From: Lycium barbarum
Taxonomy: Eukaryota > Streptophyta > Magnoliopsida > Solanales > Solanaceae
Length of the DNA: 64,000 nucleotides
Direction: 5' to 3'
Assembly: GCF_019175385.1 (NCBI RefSeq)
Contig: NC_083337.1
Coordinates: 44,678,938 to 44,742,937, forward strand
Positions 46,001 to 59,280 of this stretch are shown here, one piece after another. Positions within the stretch are counted from its first letter, which is position 1. The number at the start of each line of letters is the position of its first letter. Under the pieces are notes generated by a model. It was not told the origin of the DNA. It worked only from the letters and a program-made list of their open reading frames with translations, and did no database searches. The position numbers and the translations under genes are program-made.

Positions 46001-47898
46001 TGACATGTCCGGCCATCTAGGAACAGTGGAATCGTATGCAGCCCGCCTTCGCGGTGACATGTCCGGCCATCTAGGCACGGTGGAATCGTATCATAACATA
46101 CATCTCTTAAAGCATGCATTAGAACTCAAAGATAATCTATAACTATATCGGGGTGACGTAAGGTCTAGAACCCCCCGATTCCATAATGGAGTAATCGTAA
46201 TCATCAACCTTCACCTTGAAGGAACTAACATTATAAGGTGGGTTTAACAATAATGAATGATATCAAAGAGTCGTACATGGATCATTAACTTTGTAAAATG
46301 TCATATCATATTCATAGGCTTTAGAATCTCTAGACTTAGGCTCATTATTACCATTATCATATTCATAACATATCTCTTATTCTTTTATCTCATAAAAAGC
46401 TCTATATAACGTTAAATCATATTTTCCGGAATGTAAGAAAGTCATGGAGAGATAAAGGGAGTCATGTCATAGGAATCATGACTTGGAAGAGAAGGGACCA
46501 GCCTTACATACCTTTTAATTTAGCTACTTTATCACTTGAACGTTCCCCTCCAATATTCACGTTTCTACCTTCAAGAGAGTTCATACTAATATTAGATAAT
46601 CGATAACGTAAGCATGCTTGAACTAAAGCTAGAGAAAATTAGGCAGCATCTTCTTTGTTTATACAATTTTCTCCATATCATATACAACTTTCTCCATATC
46701 ATATATCAACTTTCTCCATATCATATATCAACTCCCAAATGTCAATAACAATATTCATGATATCATACTCAACAATTTTCATCAACCATACATTATTCAA
46801 TTCTCCTACTTCCATTTCAAAGGCATCCATAACCATGGTCATAATACAACATTACCTTCATCCTCATATAATGTTTCTTCCATACTCTTAATATCATTTA
46901 TAACATAACTATACTCGAAGCATAATAAGAATCATGATTCATATTAAGATACTACTCAAAAATGTCACTATTCTCATATTTGTAACCCATTTTCTATTTC
47001 CTTCCATAATCCAAGTCATTCAACCTCTCAATACTCTAAATAACATGAATTGATCATAAAACTTACCTTTGGTAGTATGATAATGGCCTTTGGTTGAAAA
47101 TACTTCACTTGAGAAAAAACCCTAACTTCAATCCAAGGAGATTTCTTGACTTGTACAGACCCTAGTGAGCATTCATGTTCTTGATTCCATCAACTCTTGG
47201 TGTTTTAGTCTTGATTTCTCTTGGTGTTATGTTAAAATGGTGTGGAGAATGTTCTAGAGTTTTCTTGAGGTGTGGAGAGAAAAAATGGAAATGAAATAAT
47301 GAACTTGGACCCTCTTTTATAAAACTTAAAAATTTGCCCTGACCAAGTTATACGGACACACATACAGTCCGTATGTGTGACCGTATAATGCTTCCAGTGG
47401 AGTTCCATCTCTGGACAGGTTATACGGTCCTTTATACAGACCGTATAAATTATACAGGCCGTATAAGTTGGCCGTATAACTTTCAGTTCTTCCGAAGTTG
47501 TTCTCATCATTTCGTTTGATCTCCAATCCTTATGGAACCTTCTTAACACTTGTTTAACACTTCATTAATAATATAAGGGGCATTATCACTCTTCTCTAAG
47601 ACATCATTGAGTCAACGTTAACTTGGTGCTTTGCAAACCCCTTTTTAAAACACGACTTATGCTTCGCCTTTGTCAACGAACTTTCTTCCCTTGCCTCAAA
47701 CGTCTTTGAAATCTCAATTAGAACCATTATATACCGCTTCTTACTTATAGAAACATCATATAATTCTTACCCTATGTTAGTCTATTCACTGTGCAATGAT
47801 GTGAATTTTTTCGATATATAAAACATTAACGGGTAAGGGTTCGCCTATTAGTGATAATAAGGTAGGTGCCCACATGATCGGTAATTTAGGTCATGACA

Positions 47899-50057
47899 GT
47901 TAGCATCAGAGCCTAGGTTCGTGAATCTCATTGTATAAGGATGTGTCTAGTAGAGTCTTCCGAATCGATACGAAGAGCTCCGTACCTATCTGCGAGAGGA
48001 TATGGGACATTTAGGAAAATTTCGCTTCTTTCATTCTTTCGTGCTATTTCATTCAAATTGGTATCTGCACTTCCTTGTATTATTCTTCCACAGATAGTGG
48101 AAACTCATTTCCTAGACTCTCATGTGAGTGGTTTTGTTACGACATGACTTGATATGGTACAAGATGTGTCTTTCTGATTCGGACGTGTGACTAAGTTCAG
48201 TATTCAGTTATGATTTGAGGTTTCCATTGTGTGGAATAGTGGTTATGACTTGTTTATTTTGTGAGTTTTCTTACGAAATGGGAGAGATGGTACGAAGGGT
48301 TGCATGGTCTCCATGTTTTCAGTGTTGGGTTGCTCGGAAATCTTATAAGTGCTTTTACGTCTTAAACAAGTATGATATGTTAGTGATATGATTGGTTTGG
48401 GGCATAAGTTTAAAACTTTTTTGGGGTGTTATAATGGTGTGTGGTTAGGTAGGCATCTTTGGATTTGATAAAAGTATGGTGACCGCTAGAGGGTGACGTG
48501 ATAAATTAGACCTCCCCGGGGAATATCGAGGCCACTGGTGAGTCCGTGGTATGTTTTTACATTGGCCTGCATGTTTAGTTTGTAGTTGTAAGGCCTCGGA
48601 TGAATAGTTGGGATGGGGAGTGAAAACTTGGTAGAAATCGAGCACACTGGTTAAGGGGCGACTGCTGCAGTTGAAGGGTTTCCGCCACAGCGAGTCCTCC
48701 ATAGCGGGGCACAGCTCGCCGACGCGAGTAGTCAGGTGTGACGGGGTCCACTGTAGTGCTGGGCTATCTACCACAGCAGGAGCGTCGCAGCGAACCATCA
48801 ACCGCCGCAATGGACGGCGAACAATTTTCTTCGTACTTTCTAAGTTAAAACCCTTAAAACCCTTGTCATTTCTTCCATCATTCTCTAAGCATACTTGAGG
48901 AATTTTTGAGAGCTTTGTACCTATCGTGTAAGTTTGGCTAGTTCCTACTACTACTAGTATTACTACTAGGTTGAGTTAATCGAATAAAAAGGGATAATTG
49001 CACGAATGGTTAAGGGTGTTTTGGTTAGACAAGTAAGGCATCGTAGTGGTAAATTGATGATGACGTTTGAATCAACTTGAGTGTAGAGAGCATTTCGAAA
49101 ATTTTGATTAAGGGAATTCGAGCAAAGGCACCTTGGTAGATATACATCAGAGCAATAATAGGACGGTATATGTGGTATCTAGATTTAGAAAGTTTTTGGT
49201 TTTAGACTTGAGTGAGCTAAGGGAACTCTAGGGTGTAAAGTGTGTGGCATGCTACTATCTCTAGAATTGACTCAGCTAGTTTGCAAGACTTGTGATTTGT
49301 TGTATCTATTGAGGGGGTTCGAGAAATAATTAGATGGTAAAGATGATTGTGATTTGATTAGAAATCGGGATTACTTAGGTTAGTGTAGGTTGTGGGGTTG
49401 TTGTCTTACATATTTCAGACGAGGTGGTGTGATCGTTAGTACGCTGAAGGCAAGAAATCTACAAAATGAACTAAGTGATATGAACTAACTGATATGACAT
49501 AGTTTTGTGAGGGTTCGTGATCAGCGACTAGTGAGAAGCAAATTTCAGGTAATCAACGTGTTAAGGCTTAAGGAAATGGTTTGTGTGGTTCACAGATAGA
49601 TAATTTTGTAACACGTTACAGTAGATGAGTTAGTGTGGGTTAAAGGAGAGGGTTTACAAGAATTCCTATAATGTGAAGGTTAGGGTTATATTTTCGAGAT
49701 GAGGTCGTATTCGTGGTAGTGAGTTATCTGATGGGTATTACTAATCGGATAGCTTAAGTGAGCCTTTTTAGAATGTAAGGGAATAGAATCAGTCGCCCCA
49801 GATCGGTGATAGGACTGTGATTGGTTTCGGGCTTGTGGTGCGTGTTTACGTGTTTCTAGGAAATTGTGGTGTTAAGAACGGCTCTAAGGGTGAAAGATAG
49901 GTTAGCGGAATTAGAGTATATTATCGGTTTAGAGTGCGCTATAGTTATGTATATAATTAAAGGTTTGTTCTATTTTGAGATATGTTCTTAGGTTATCGTC
50001 ACCCTTCTTACTCCTCTTCTTCATTCGAGGATGAACGATTAGTAAATTGGTATCTGA
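47899..50057 (+). mobile_element. Non-coding internal region of the plus-strand element
   Basis: It begins with a primer-like TTAGCATCAGAGCC (47900-47913; TTGGTATCAGAGCC expected) and a typical leader. About 48440-48960 is LTR-like (GC-rich CACAGCG words, and a stretch matching the opposite strand of 23080-23260). It ends with CGAGGATGAACGATTAG before the 3' LTR. The plus strand is A/G-rich. I see no gag or pol motif, so it is another LARD-like or decayed internal region. Confidence 0.65.
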
Positions 50058-51737
50058 TGTGACGACCTGCCTAATCGTTATAGAGTTTTTGACCCATTTA
50101 CCCTTGTTGACCCTTCCCTAAGTCCCGTTAGTATGATATATGACTTAATGAAGTCATTGGGTTAGTTCCCGCAAGGTTCGAGTGTAAACTGAGTCATTGA
50201 TAGAGAAACTAGGTAAGTAACAAGTTAGAGTTGACTACGGCCAATGTCGGGTTAGGATGACCCTGTGTCAATGTTTTGGAATTTCCAACAAGTTAATATG
50301 ATGATTTTGAACTTGTCAACAAGTTTTGGTGAGGTTCCGAAGAGTTTTAGACTCGTTTCGGTTTTGTCGTGTTCGTATTCGATGTTTTCGTCATAGGTAT
50401 TTGGATAGAAAAGGATCCATATTGATCAAACGACCTTTTTTTTCTGTGAGGATTGAACCATTAGATATGTATCGTAATTATGAAGCTATAACGAAAAGAA
50501 TCGTCGCGTTTCACCTCCGTATGATGAAGTTATGACCATTTTTGTGCGGACTGTTCTAGCAGGTCCGCTGTAGTGGACTCAGGTCTGCTGTAGCGGACTC
50601 AGGGCAGCCATAGCAAGACCATCGTAGCGGACATGGTGACCGCCGCAGCGACCGATGGGGACAAAAAACCCTATTTCTATATTCCAACTCCGAACCATTA
50701 CCCACAAGACCCCCAAAGTCAGTTTTCAAGAGAGAAAGATGCAAACTTGATTCCATTCAATGGTGAAAGTATCTTAGAGGGTATGTCCCCACCTTTATTT
50801 TTTCCTTTTCCTTTCTTCATCAAGTTCCATGATTAGTTTTGGGTCCATCAATTCTAGGTGAAAATCCTAGAACCCTAGAATTAGTAAACCCTTCAATAAT
50901 TAATGGGTTGTTGAATTTGTTGTTGATTAATCATCTAGGAGTATGGATTATCACTTCTATAAAGGGAATTTGATTTCTCATGGTTGAAATTGCATGTTGA
51001 GACTTAGGGTTCTAATAAAAATTGAAACTTTGTCCTAAAATCTGTTTGAAGGGTAAAATTGTTTAGAAACCCATAAATTGAAGGTTAATGACTGTAGAGA
51101 TAGAAGTTATGATAAATTCACCATTATAGGATGATTTCATTCATTGAAAAGGGTAGAAGTAAGTGGGTCTTCTTCCTCAAATTTTTGTTCTTATTTAAAT
51201 ACATGGCTTGTTGCTTACTTAGCATCATATTGTTAGACTTTGACATTTCTGAGGCGCTTCGGAAACAAAAGGCTTGTGTGGAGTTGTTCGTGGCTCCTGT
51301 TCTGCATTCGAGGTAGGTTACGGCTTACTTTAGTTAGACTTTTATTAGCGAAATGTATGTATTGTGTAGAATCGACGGGAGAAAGCTTGATTAGGTCTTC
51401 GAACATGGTGTTTTTGTTGGATATTAGCTAGGTTGGTATGACTTCTGATTTTGTGGGCTCGTCGCCATTACTTTATGTACTGAATTATGAGGTGTAGTTG
51501 TATTCATACTGTGGTTATTCGGGATGGATTTCTATTTGGTTGATTGTTGTTGATGGTGGCTCGTTGCCCTAACATTGTGATTAGACTTATTACCTAAATT
51601 ATCGTGTTCTACTCAGTTCTCTCTTATTGTGACACATATCATCGGAGAAAGGAAGGATAATGAGTTTAGACTTCAATTGTGATATAAACTTATGACAATA
51701 CGTAGATGAGAACTTGATGTATGATTTACTATTTATG

Positions 51738-51794
<57 letters not shown>

Positions 51795-53289
51795 AGCATC
51801 TTGGTGATACTAGACTTAGTTGTGAGTCGTACTTGCTATATGTGGAGGTAAAGAAGGACATAGACTCTTATGTTGGTTGAGATGGTTTGTATGATTCATT
51901 TCATGGGTTAGTTGATCTAAGTCTTGATATGAATTATGGCTTTGTGACTTGTACCTTCGTTGTTGCTTATTAGTTTGCATTGATTTACCATGTTTACACT
52001 CATTTTTTGCATTCATACACTCATACATGATGGAAATGGTTCGGAAATGATTCATGGAAGACTTGTGGCATGGTGCCTTGTGTTTGACATTGATATTGCT
52101 AATTGTTCATAGTCCATACATACTAATGAACTGGAATACGTTAAGACATACATTGTGATGTGACATTGGCGAAGAAGTTAATATAATCTTCTTGTTGAAC
52201 TTGTGATACTATTTGATACATGGTACTTTATAAATCGATCGTTGAGAGTGATGTGACAGTGTTACTATACAAATGAAAAGGCACATTTGATAGGGGGTGA
52301 CAATGTGGCCATGAGTGTGGCTCGGGTCCGAGGAGTGATTCCGTAACGAGTGGTACATGGACACCATGGTTCCCCTGCTGGTCATAGCTATTGTGCAAAG
52401 ACACCAATTAACATGTATGTACAGTTCGAGTGATTGGCCAGTGCATCGCATTGCACAGCATCATATTTTGCACTGCACATCATTACATCTTATTCTGCAT
52501 TATTATATGCTCATTTGGTTCTGATTTTGGTATGGATGTTGAATGCCTATTGTGATATAAATATGACCATTGGCTAAGTTAAATTGTGTATTAGTGACAC
52601 TACCTAGGGACGGAACTTGGACTTGTGATTATCAGGTGAGATTATTGAGAATTGACAGACTTGTGATTTAGAAGCTTCATCTTGGGATGTGACTCTGTTA
52701 TGGGATATTATGTGACTTGGATTTGAGTATTAAGTGCCTATCTATTTATCTTGTTGATTTTATACTTACATACGTGAACTAATCTTAATCGGCCTATGAT
52801 GCTTACCGGTACATAGTGCTTGTACTGATACTACCTTGCTGCACCCTTTTTGAGTGCAGATTGTGTTCCAGAGATTTCATCCAGGCCACATCTCTAGCTT
52901 GAATCTAGTTAGCTTGATCGGATCCGAGGGTGAGCTTCTATCCATGCCATATCACCTGAAGATCTCTCTTTTCGGATGTCTACTTTCATTCTAGACATTA
53001 TTTGTTATTATATTTGAGATATACTTCATTCCTTAGACATTGTTGGTTAGAGTCCTTATACGATGACTTTCAAATTTTGGAGATGTAATAGTTAGACTTC
53101 CGCACTTATATTATTTATTATTTATGACTTGGTCAGACTATTTATTCATTCACTTATTTATTGATTGTTAGAATATAAATGAGTAAAGAAGTTGAAATTA
53201 GCTAGTGATTAATGGGTTAACGAGTAAGGGTTCGCCTACTAGTGATAATAAAGTAGGTGCCCGGACGATCGGTAATTTGGGTCGTGACA
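50058..53289 (+). mobile_element. 3' LTR of the plus-strand element
   Basis: It starts TGTGACGACCTGCC and ends GGTCGTGACA, 3232 bp. From 51405 it matches the 5' LTR segments beginning at 37881. It inserts into a minus-strand DUF4283 frame, with GACTT at 53290-53294 the expected target copy; the other copy is not found, consistent with the lost start of the 5' LTR. It contains a TA run and GC-rich words at 50560-50660. Confidence 0.82.
51740..51791. repeat. (AT)n microsatellite
   Basis: Twenty-six AT units. The matching position of the 5' LTR (about 38231) has only ATATATAG, so the run expanded in one LTR of the pair. Confidence 0.96.
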
Positions 53290-53931
53290 GACTTCCACCT
53301 TGACACGTACACAACTAGGTTGTGTTTTATTCTTGGTAGCCACATCAAGTGTTAATGGCTTCCCCACAGCTATAGGCATAGAAAAAAGTTGTGATTGACC
53401 AAAATAATTGGATGTTAACGAAGGGAATGAGATCCAGGCAAGCGCAATACTTGTTTCTTCCTTCGGAGTGAACCAAGGATCCCATTTAAGGGTTCTCACT
53501 GAATAATACAAGTTCCCATCCTTTATCCAATGAGTAGACTTCGACATGAGAGTAACATAATCCTCCAATAAGCTACACTTAATAAAAACATGACGATTAC
53601 AAAGGAAATCAATTTTACTGTCTCCATTTAATTTGCATTGTTTAGGAATAGATGCACGTAGGTCAATAGATGCACGTAGGTCTTTTAGATCAGGCCCGCC
53701 ATATGAAAACTTGCCAACAACTGCATATTGCAAGTTTTCTTAAAGAATCATCCGTTCAATCTCCTCTATAGTCCATCGAACTGTTGGTTCTCCATGAAGA
53801 TAGACGACAGGTTTAAATGGAATAGGAATAAAAGTTGTATTTTACGAGCTGCTAGGGTTTTATGTGGATGGATGTAAGATTTTTGAGTAGTCTAGTGGTG
53901 GTGGAGGTTGGGAAACATCCAAAGTGGCCAT
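53290..53931 (-). pseudogene. DUF4283-domain pseudogene (LINE ORF1-like), truncated
   Basis: Minus-strand ATG at 53931-53929 opens MATLDVSQPPPPLDYSKILH. Two frame changes then lead to IPIPFKPVVYLHGEPTVRW and TIEEIERM, a CAA-to-TAA-type stop, and the domain body: QYAVVGKFSYGGPDLKDLRA, KIDFLCNRHVFIKCSLLEDY, TLKWDPWFTPKEETSIALAW, AVGKPLTLDVATKN and VRVKVEV. DUF4283 proteins in plants usually carry a following CCHC knuckle and are tied to LINE-type elements; they probably bind RNA. Here the frame is cut at 53290 by an LTR, so the knuckle is missing. An 18-bp tandem duplication (RASIDLRASI) near 53650-53685 is also present. Confidence 0.85.
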
Positions 53932-54063
53932 GGAAGGCTGGAAAAAGCTTAAAATCATAGGGGGTCAGCAGGGGGTTGGCTCGGGTTGCTGGGGTTTTGG
54001 TTCTATCCATTATTTTCTAAACTGTCCATGGTTTAAGATTTTAGAATAAGGGGTTTTCTATAT
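53932..54063. other. Flank upstream of the DUF4283 frame, no gene seen
   Basis: Short non-coding sequence that continues on the far side of the solo LTR at 57234. I see no motif in it. Confidence 0.5.
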
Positions 54064-57000
54064 TGTTATATCCCGCATTTTTGTGCAATCGGAAAATTCA
54101 AGACAATCGCGGGAAGATGACAAGCAAGGCTTTATTTTTGTTTTGGTTGGCATATGTGTTGCTTATGAAGAATTTAGAAGCGGAATTATTAAAAGAGTCT
54201 AGGGGTAAAATCGGAATTTTGGAGAATAGTTTTATGAATTACAACTTGTCGTGAAAGGAAAAACAATGATAATTGGGCTTGGAATTTTTAAGGAAATAAA
54301 GAGGGCCCAACCGGCCATGGGCATGGGCCAAGCCCATGTGGGATTAAATTTATGAAATATAAAAGATGACCAAGTCATCTTTCTTACTCCATTCTAGAAA
54401 ACTCAAGAAAACAAAGAAGAGTGGAGAAACAAAAGGGACCATTCAACCCTTGAAGGAAAAAACCCAAAAAAAAAAAAGAGAAGAGTCTCAACTTGTTCTT
54501 CCTAGCCAAACAATTCATTAAAAGGTTCTTAGCAAGTTGAAGGGGTTGTTGGAACAAGAAAAACTCATAATCATACAAGTTGCCAATTTTAGTCAAGTGA
54601 AGAAGTGGAGAAAAAAAGGTAAGAACTTATACTTTTTTATATGTTATGGATGTTTATGCATGTTGTAGTATACAAAAGTGAGTGAAATTCATGAATAATA
54701 AGAATGTAGTTGTGTGGCCGTGTATGCCTATGTGTGGGTGGAAATTCATGTTTTAATTATTTTATCTAGTGGATAGTTGTGGTTGTAATGAATGCTACGT
54801 TAATAATGGAAGTTGGATGATTTTAGTGAAGTTTTAGCCATGTGTGCATGATGTTTGCCGTGAGTTGTATATCACATATATAGCCGTGTATATTTGGTGA
54901 ATCATGAAGGAATGGTGAGCAAATTGTATTTAGTATGTTGGTTGTTGTGTTGTGGATATTATATTGCAAATAAAAGCCTAATGAGCTTAGTGAAGTATTA
55001 GTAGTTGGAGGCTTGTCTTGGAAGATTATGTAAATTGAATATTATGTTCTTACATGTATGGAAGATAATGGTATTAGTATGGTGTTGTTGGAATATATAT
55101 TATAAGGTTGTTATTGTTTTTATTGGAGTTGGAAGGTTTTGAAGGAAGTAATAAATTGATTAAGTTGTTATAATGTATCTTGGATTGAATATGGAAATTG
55201 TTAGTATGGTTGTTGACATTATGTTGATAGTTTGGTCGGGTTGAATTCCCGGATTGTTGTTGATTAAAAATTTGCTGAGTTGAACTTTGGGGATGGTGTA
55301 TTTACAAGGGAAGTGCTGCCGAAATTTCGGTAGCCAGGTGTCACTTTAAGAATCCAATTCTAAATGTTCTAATTAAGGTTTGGTAAATGTGACCAATTTG
55401 TAGATTGTGGCGGATTTGCAACTTGAATTTGGAGTAGCATAAGGAGTGGAAAGAGGTATGTAAGGCTTTACTCTTCCTTCTTTGGCATGTCTTAAACATA
55501 CTAGGTTGGATATGAACCTCGGGGACAACCCTATTCTCCGGAATCCGCACCTAAAGTTACCCTTTTTTCATTCAGAAGAATTGAATTATAATTGTGTGAA
55601 ATGTTGGAAAAACTTCCTAAACCTCTAGAACTTGCATAAATAGGACCCGACTACCTTAAAACCCTTACAAGTAACGCCATGACATGTAACATATGCAAAT
55701 TGTGTACGCTACCACATTCGGCCCGAGGTGGGCCCATTGTTCCCGGATTTTCCTTATTGTTCCGCTTGACTTATTTTGAACCAGAATCAAAAGGAAACTT
55801 TTGATCCTTATCCCGATTATCAAACGATAAGTACTGTACCATTATAATGGAAATATGTCTAGGATGACCATGATAACGATGATGCTAAGGAAGAGAATAC
55901 GTCTATGATAAGTATGACAAGAATGATTCCATGACTAAGAGTCTTAAGCTATGGATTCAATATGAGTATGAAAGTGTGCAACAAGTTCTTGATCTTTAAT
56001 TCTATTCCTTGGTCATGACACTATTTTCTAAAGATTTCAAAACATGAAATGATGTCTATGATGCCCCTGATTTCATTCTATGTTTACTTCTGATGCTATT
56101 CTTCGTTGATAGTCTCGCCTTAAAATACTCGTTCCTTCAAGGTGAGACAAAGCGATCACGATTGTTCCATAATATAATCGGAGGTCACCGACCTTACGTC
56201 ACTCCGATGGCTGCATGATTTTGTTTGGGCTCTCCTGCATGCTTATATGACATATGTATATAAGATATGTATATGTACATGGGGTGGGGGAAGGGATACA
56301 TGGGGATGGGAAGGGAAACATGTTTCATTGCCACCTGGTCAGCTGGCTTATCATCCCGGACGCGGGATGCCCGGACGCGGGGTATATGGGCGAGCCTATG
56401 TATTTCGGTGCTATGTGGGCGAGCCGACATTGTTCGGTGCTATGCTATGACCTGTTATGATATGACATGATATGACATGACATGATATGATATGACACGA
56501 TATGATATGACATGATCTCCTATGATATGATACGATATGATATGATATGATAAGACATGACATGATATATGTTCTATTTTCTATGTTTATGAAAAAGAAA
56601 TGTTCTTTTTAAAGGGAAAGATAAGCATGCATGGTATCCGGCCTGAAAAGGGTATTCCTATGTACAGGTTACTTTCTTGTATCACTATATGTCCTATGAT
56701 CCCATGATATTGTTAATCATACCTTATGTTTCTGTTTGTATAATTTTTTATGCCTTACATACTCGGTACACTATTCGTACTGACGTCCCTTCTTGTGGAC
56801 GCTGCGTTCCATGCCGCGCAGGTCAGCAGGTAGACAGACTTGACTCCTAGGAGCTTCATCAGCAGTATTGTAGCAGCGCTCCAGTTGTTCCGGAGCCTCA
56901 GTTTCTTGGTACTATTTTGTGTATATATGTTCAGGCACGGCAGTACTCGGCCCTTCCTATGTATATGTGTACTATGTTTAGAGGCTCGTAGACAGTTATG

Positions 57001-57228
57001 TACAGTTAGATGTTTTGTACTTTTGACGGTCCTCGTCGCTGTACAATGTGTTAACAAGGTTTAGTTGCCTATGTGTATAATTATGCTACTGAGGTTAATG
57101 TTAAGCAAAAGAAAAAAAAATATGGTATAGTTCATACGGCCCACTCAGTAATAGAGGTAATATGATAGATAAAGGGTGCTCGGTATGAGTATCGGGTACT
57201 CGTCGCGGCCCCTAGTTGGGTCGTGACA
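54064..57228 (+). mobile_element. Plus-strand solo LTR
   Basis: It runs from TGTTATATCCCGC to TTGGGTCGTGACA, 3165 bp, with perfect duplication TATAT at 54059-54063 and 57229-57233. It is the same family as the LARD LTRs but in the other direction. It carries the splice-donor-like AGGTATGTAAGG near 55456, the TGACG hairpin at 56177-56208 and the second hairpin at 56763-56783. Confidence 0.92.
56447..56575. repeat. Pentanucleotide repeat (ATGAT/ATGAC)
   Basis: About 25 units of ATGAT, ATGAC or ACGAT with small breaks. It lies in the LTR just after a GGGCGAGCC...TTCGGTGCTATG duplication. Confidence 0.9.
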
Positions 57229-57233
57229 TATAT

Positions 57234-59116
57234 AATGGGTTTTAAGGGGGGTCATTGAAATTAAAGGATCATTTGTGAATGAACTCCATAATTTTTAGGA
57301 TTATGACTATATAGATCAAGGGCAAGATGAACTTAAGTTAAATTTCCAATTTTACCCTTAGGGCTCAGGTTTGGATATTTTGGTTTCATTTTGGGTTCTG
57401 GACTAAAGTATTATTATTTGGGTATTGTTGGATTCGTGTGACCCAGTAGAGTGTTAGTTTGACCTTGTTGAATTCGAATTCTAGATAAATTATGATTTTG
57501 ACCTTCGGGATTTGGGACAGGGTTTTGAATTGACTTTTTGAACCCTAATCCTTTTTATGGCACTATGGTATCCTTATAATTGTTAATGTAGAATTCATAT
57601 CTTGATAGACTTTGCTTGTTCGGAGGCACTTCGGAAGGGGAAGGATCTTATTTTCGTGAATCCCACTCGGCATTGAGGTAGGTTACAATTTATTCCTTTA
57701 GACTCCAATCGGAGTGCATATTTAGTCTATATATTTTGAAGAGGTATTGGGCTTGATGGGGGTACCACCTTAGTGATTAACATGAGCACTTGGGTGGGTA
57801 CCGGTGTATATTGATGGCTAGTTAGTATTACGGAGAAAGGATGTTGAGCCCTCATGCGTGGTTGTGGTGATAAATCCACTTAGGTTGGTATGATTGTTGT
57901 TTATGTGGGCTACAATAGTCGTTATCTAACTTTTACTTGTTTGATTGACTTGATTACCTCATCACTCCATATCTCGTATAATTGTTTAAGGCAATGATTC
58001 TAGTTTATGAGTTGGCATATGAAACAAATTTGATGTTGGATATTCATTTGGATAAGTTATGACAAAAAGAGGATGATAGATGATATCTATTGTTCTCACA
58101 GTCCAGCGGTAAAGTCGGGCGGTACAGTAAATGGTCACAATCCAAAGGAAAAGGACCTCGGGGGGTATAGTGACAGGTATATGGACCTCGCAAGTCCCCC
58201 ATGGATCATGACTATATGGCATGGCCTATAGCATGTGTGTAACGGGTTATTGCTTTGGCCAATGCATTGCACTTTATTCTCATCATTCATGTACTTCTTT
58301 ATTCCTCTATGTGATACGCGCTTAACTGACTTATCTGATTTCTTGTTGACTTACCCGGAAGCATGCTTAAATGGACATACTTAAGGTACTTGGTTTTATC
58401 GGTACACCCGATGGTTACTTCAGTTTTTATATAATTTATATGTGATCCTATTGTTGTCAGCCTATGATACTTATAGGGTACTAGTGTTGTACTCATACTA
58501 CACTTCTGCACTCTTTTTTTGGTGTGTAGATATAGTGGCGGATCCAGAAATTTTATATAATGGGTGCTCAATTATTTTTAGTTTGGAAATTGCTACATAG
58601 AGTGGGTGCTCAGTTAATATATTTGAATCAATTACTACATTTTGCATGTAAATAATAGTGTTTGTCACAAAAAGCAATGGGTGCTTAAGCACCCATAGTA
58701 TACTACATAGGTCCGCCAGTGTGTAGATACCACTCCTTATTCCAGCTCAAGACCTCATGGGTGATTCCGAGGCATCATGTTCGAGGCATTCAAGGTGAGC
58801 TATATAGTTGATTCGTTTCCCCTAGATGTCTCTTCCTTATTTATTTTCAGTTAATTCTACAAACAACCTTGGTTTGTCCCAGGAGACTTGTATCAAACAT
58901 TTCTAGTGCTCTTGTACTACTAGAGTAGGTTTTGGGGTTGTATAAGACTAAGTTACTTTTTCGTACTTCTTTTATTATATGACACTATTGGATTATATTT
59001 TAGTGAATTGTTATTCTTTCGCTATCTTTCAAATGATTTCAAGACTTTTTGGGATTGGTTCACCTACCAGTGGGATAGTGTAGGTGCCATCATGGCTCAT
59101 GAATTAGGTCGTGACA
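57234..59116 (+). mobile_element. Plus-strand LTR remnant (3' part)
   Basis: From about 57540 the sequence follows the same order as the LTR at 51200-53289 (TTCGGAGGCACTTCGG, GAGGTAGGTTAC, TAGGTTGGTATGA), but is more diverged. It ends TTAGGTCGTGACA at 59116. The first ~300 bp show no LTR start; they may be the flank of the DUF4283 element. It contains the hAT MITE. Confidence 0.65.
58533..58721. mobile_element. hAT-type MITE, 189 bp
   Basis: The ends are TAGTGGCGGATCC and, inverted, CACTGGCGGACC. The 8-bp duplication TGTAGATA is perfect at 58525-58532 and 58722-58729, as expected for hAT. The internal words GGGTGCTCA and GGGTGCTTAAGCACCC (a perfect short palindrome) are typical of a common dicot MITE. 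It has no transposase. Related LTRs lack it at the matching place (near 39305 and 52855). Confidence 0.9.
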
Positions 59117-59280
59117 AGATATAGATATAGATGAGTTATGAGACTTATCATGAATTTATGAGTTGTTTTCGATTAAATTCCGCTTTTACCTTATATTTGT
59201 TAAGCTCAGTCTTCTTTTGAGTTTGCCTATTGGTTTTGGGTATGTGCCCTCATGGCACATTGGGATTTTGGGTCATGACA
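59117..59280 (+). mobile_element. LTR 3' tail fragment
   Basis: It ends GGGTCATGACA at 59280 after the family phrase GTGCCCTCATGGCACATTGG. It probably belongs to an LTR into which the one ending at 59116 was inserted. Confidence 0.55.

Larger units (their letters stand above)
42577..47825 (-). mobile_element. Solo LTR containing another solo LTR
   Basis: It starts TGTCACGACCCGAC and ends ATATAAAACA, a degraded form of GAGGTGTAACA. The flanks TTAAT (42572-42576) and TTAAC (47826-47830) differ by one C-to-T. The uninterrupted site GGGTTAACGAGTAAGG is present at 53214-53229. Without the nested element it is about 2.5 kb. It has hairpins at 43020-43040 and 46147-46179 and a palindrome cluster at 47350-47480. 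Confidence 0.9.
37881..47898 (+). mobile_element. 5' LTR (truncated at its start) of a plus-strand element, with nested solo LTRs
   Basis: Three segments (37881-39408, 42312-42576, 47831-47898) together match 51405-53289 closely and in order. The LTR ends GGTCATGACA at 47898, followed by a primer-like TTAGCATCAGAGCC. Its first part is replaced by the LTR at 35495. Two solo LTRs interrupt it, and the partner LTR has both sites empty. Confidence 0.8.

Noticed and set aside
48445..48898. 121-codon minus frame and 75-codon plus frame
   Set aside because: They fall in a GC-rich LTR fragment similar to 22920-23260; no motif.
50058..53289. Solo LTR interpretation of this segment
   Set aside because: Flanks TCTGA and GACTT do not match, and a homologous LTR with a primer-like site lies upstream, so it is a 3' LTR.
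56194..56470. Overlapping frames around ATGTATATG and CCGGACGCGG
   Set aside because: Inside a solo LTR whose ends are fixed by TATAT duplications; repeat-driven.
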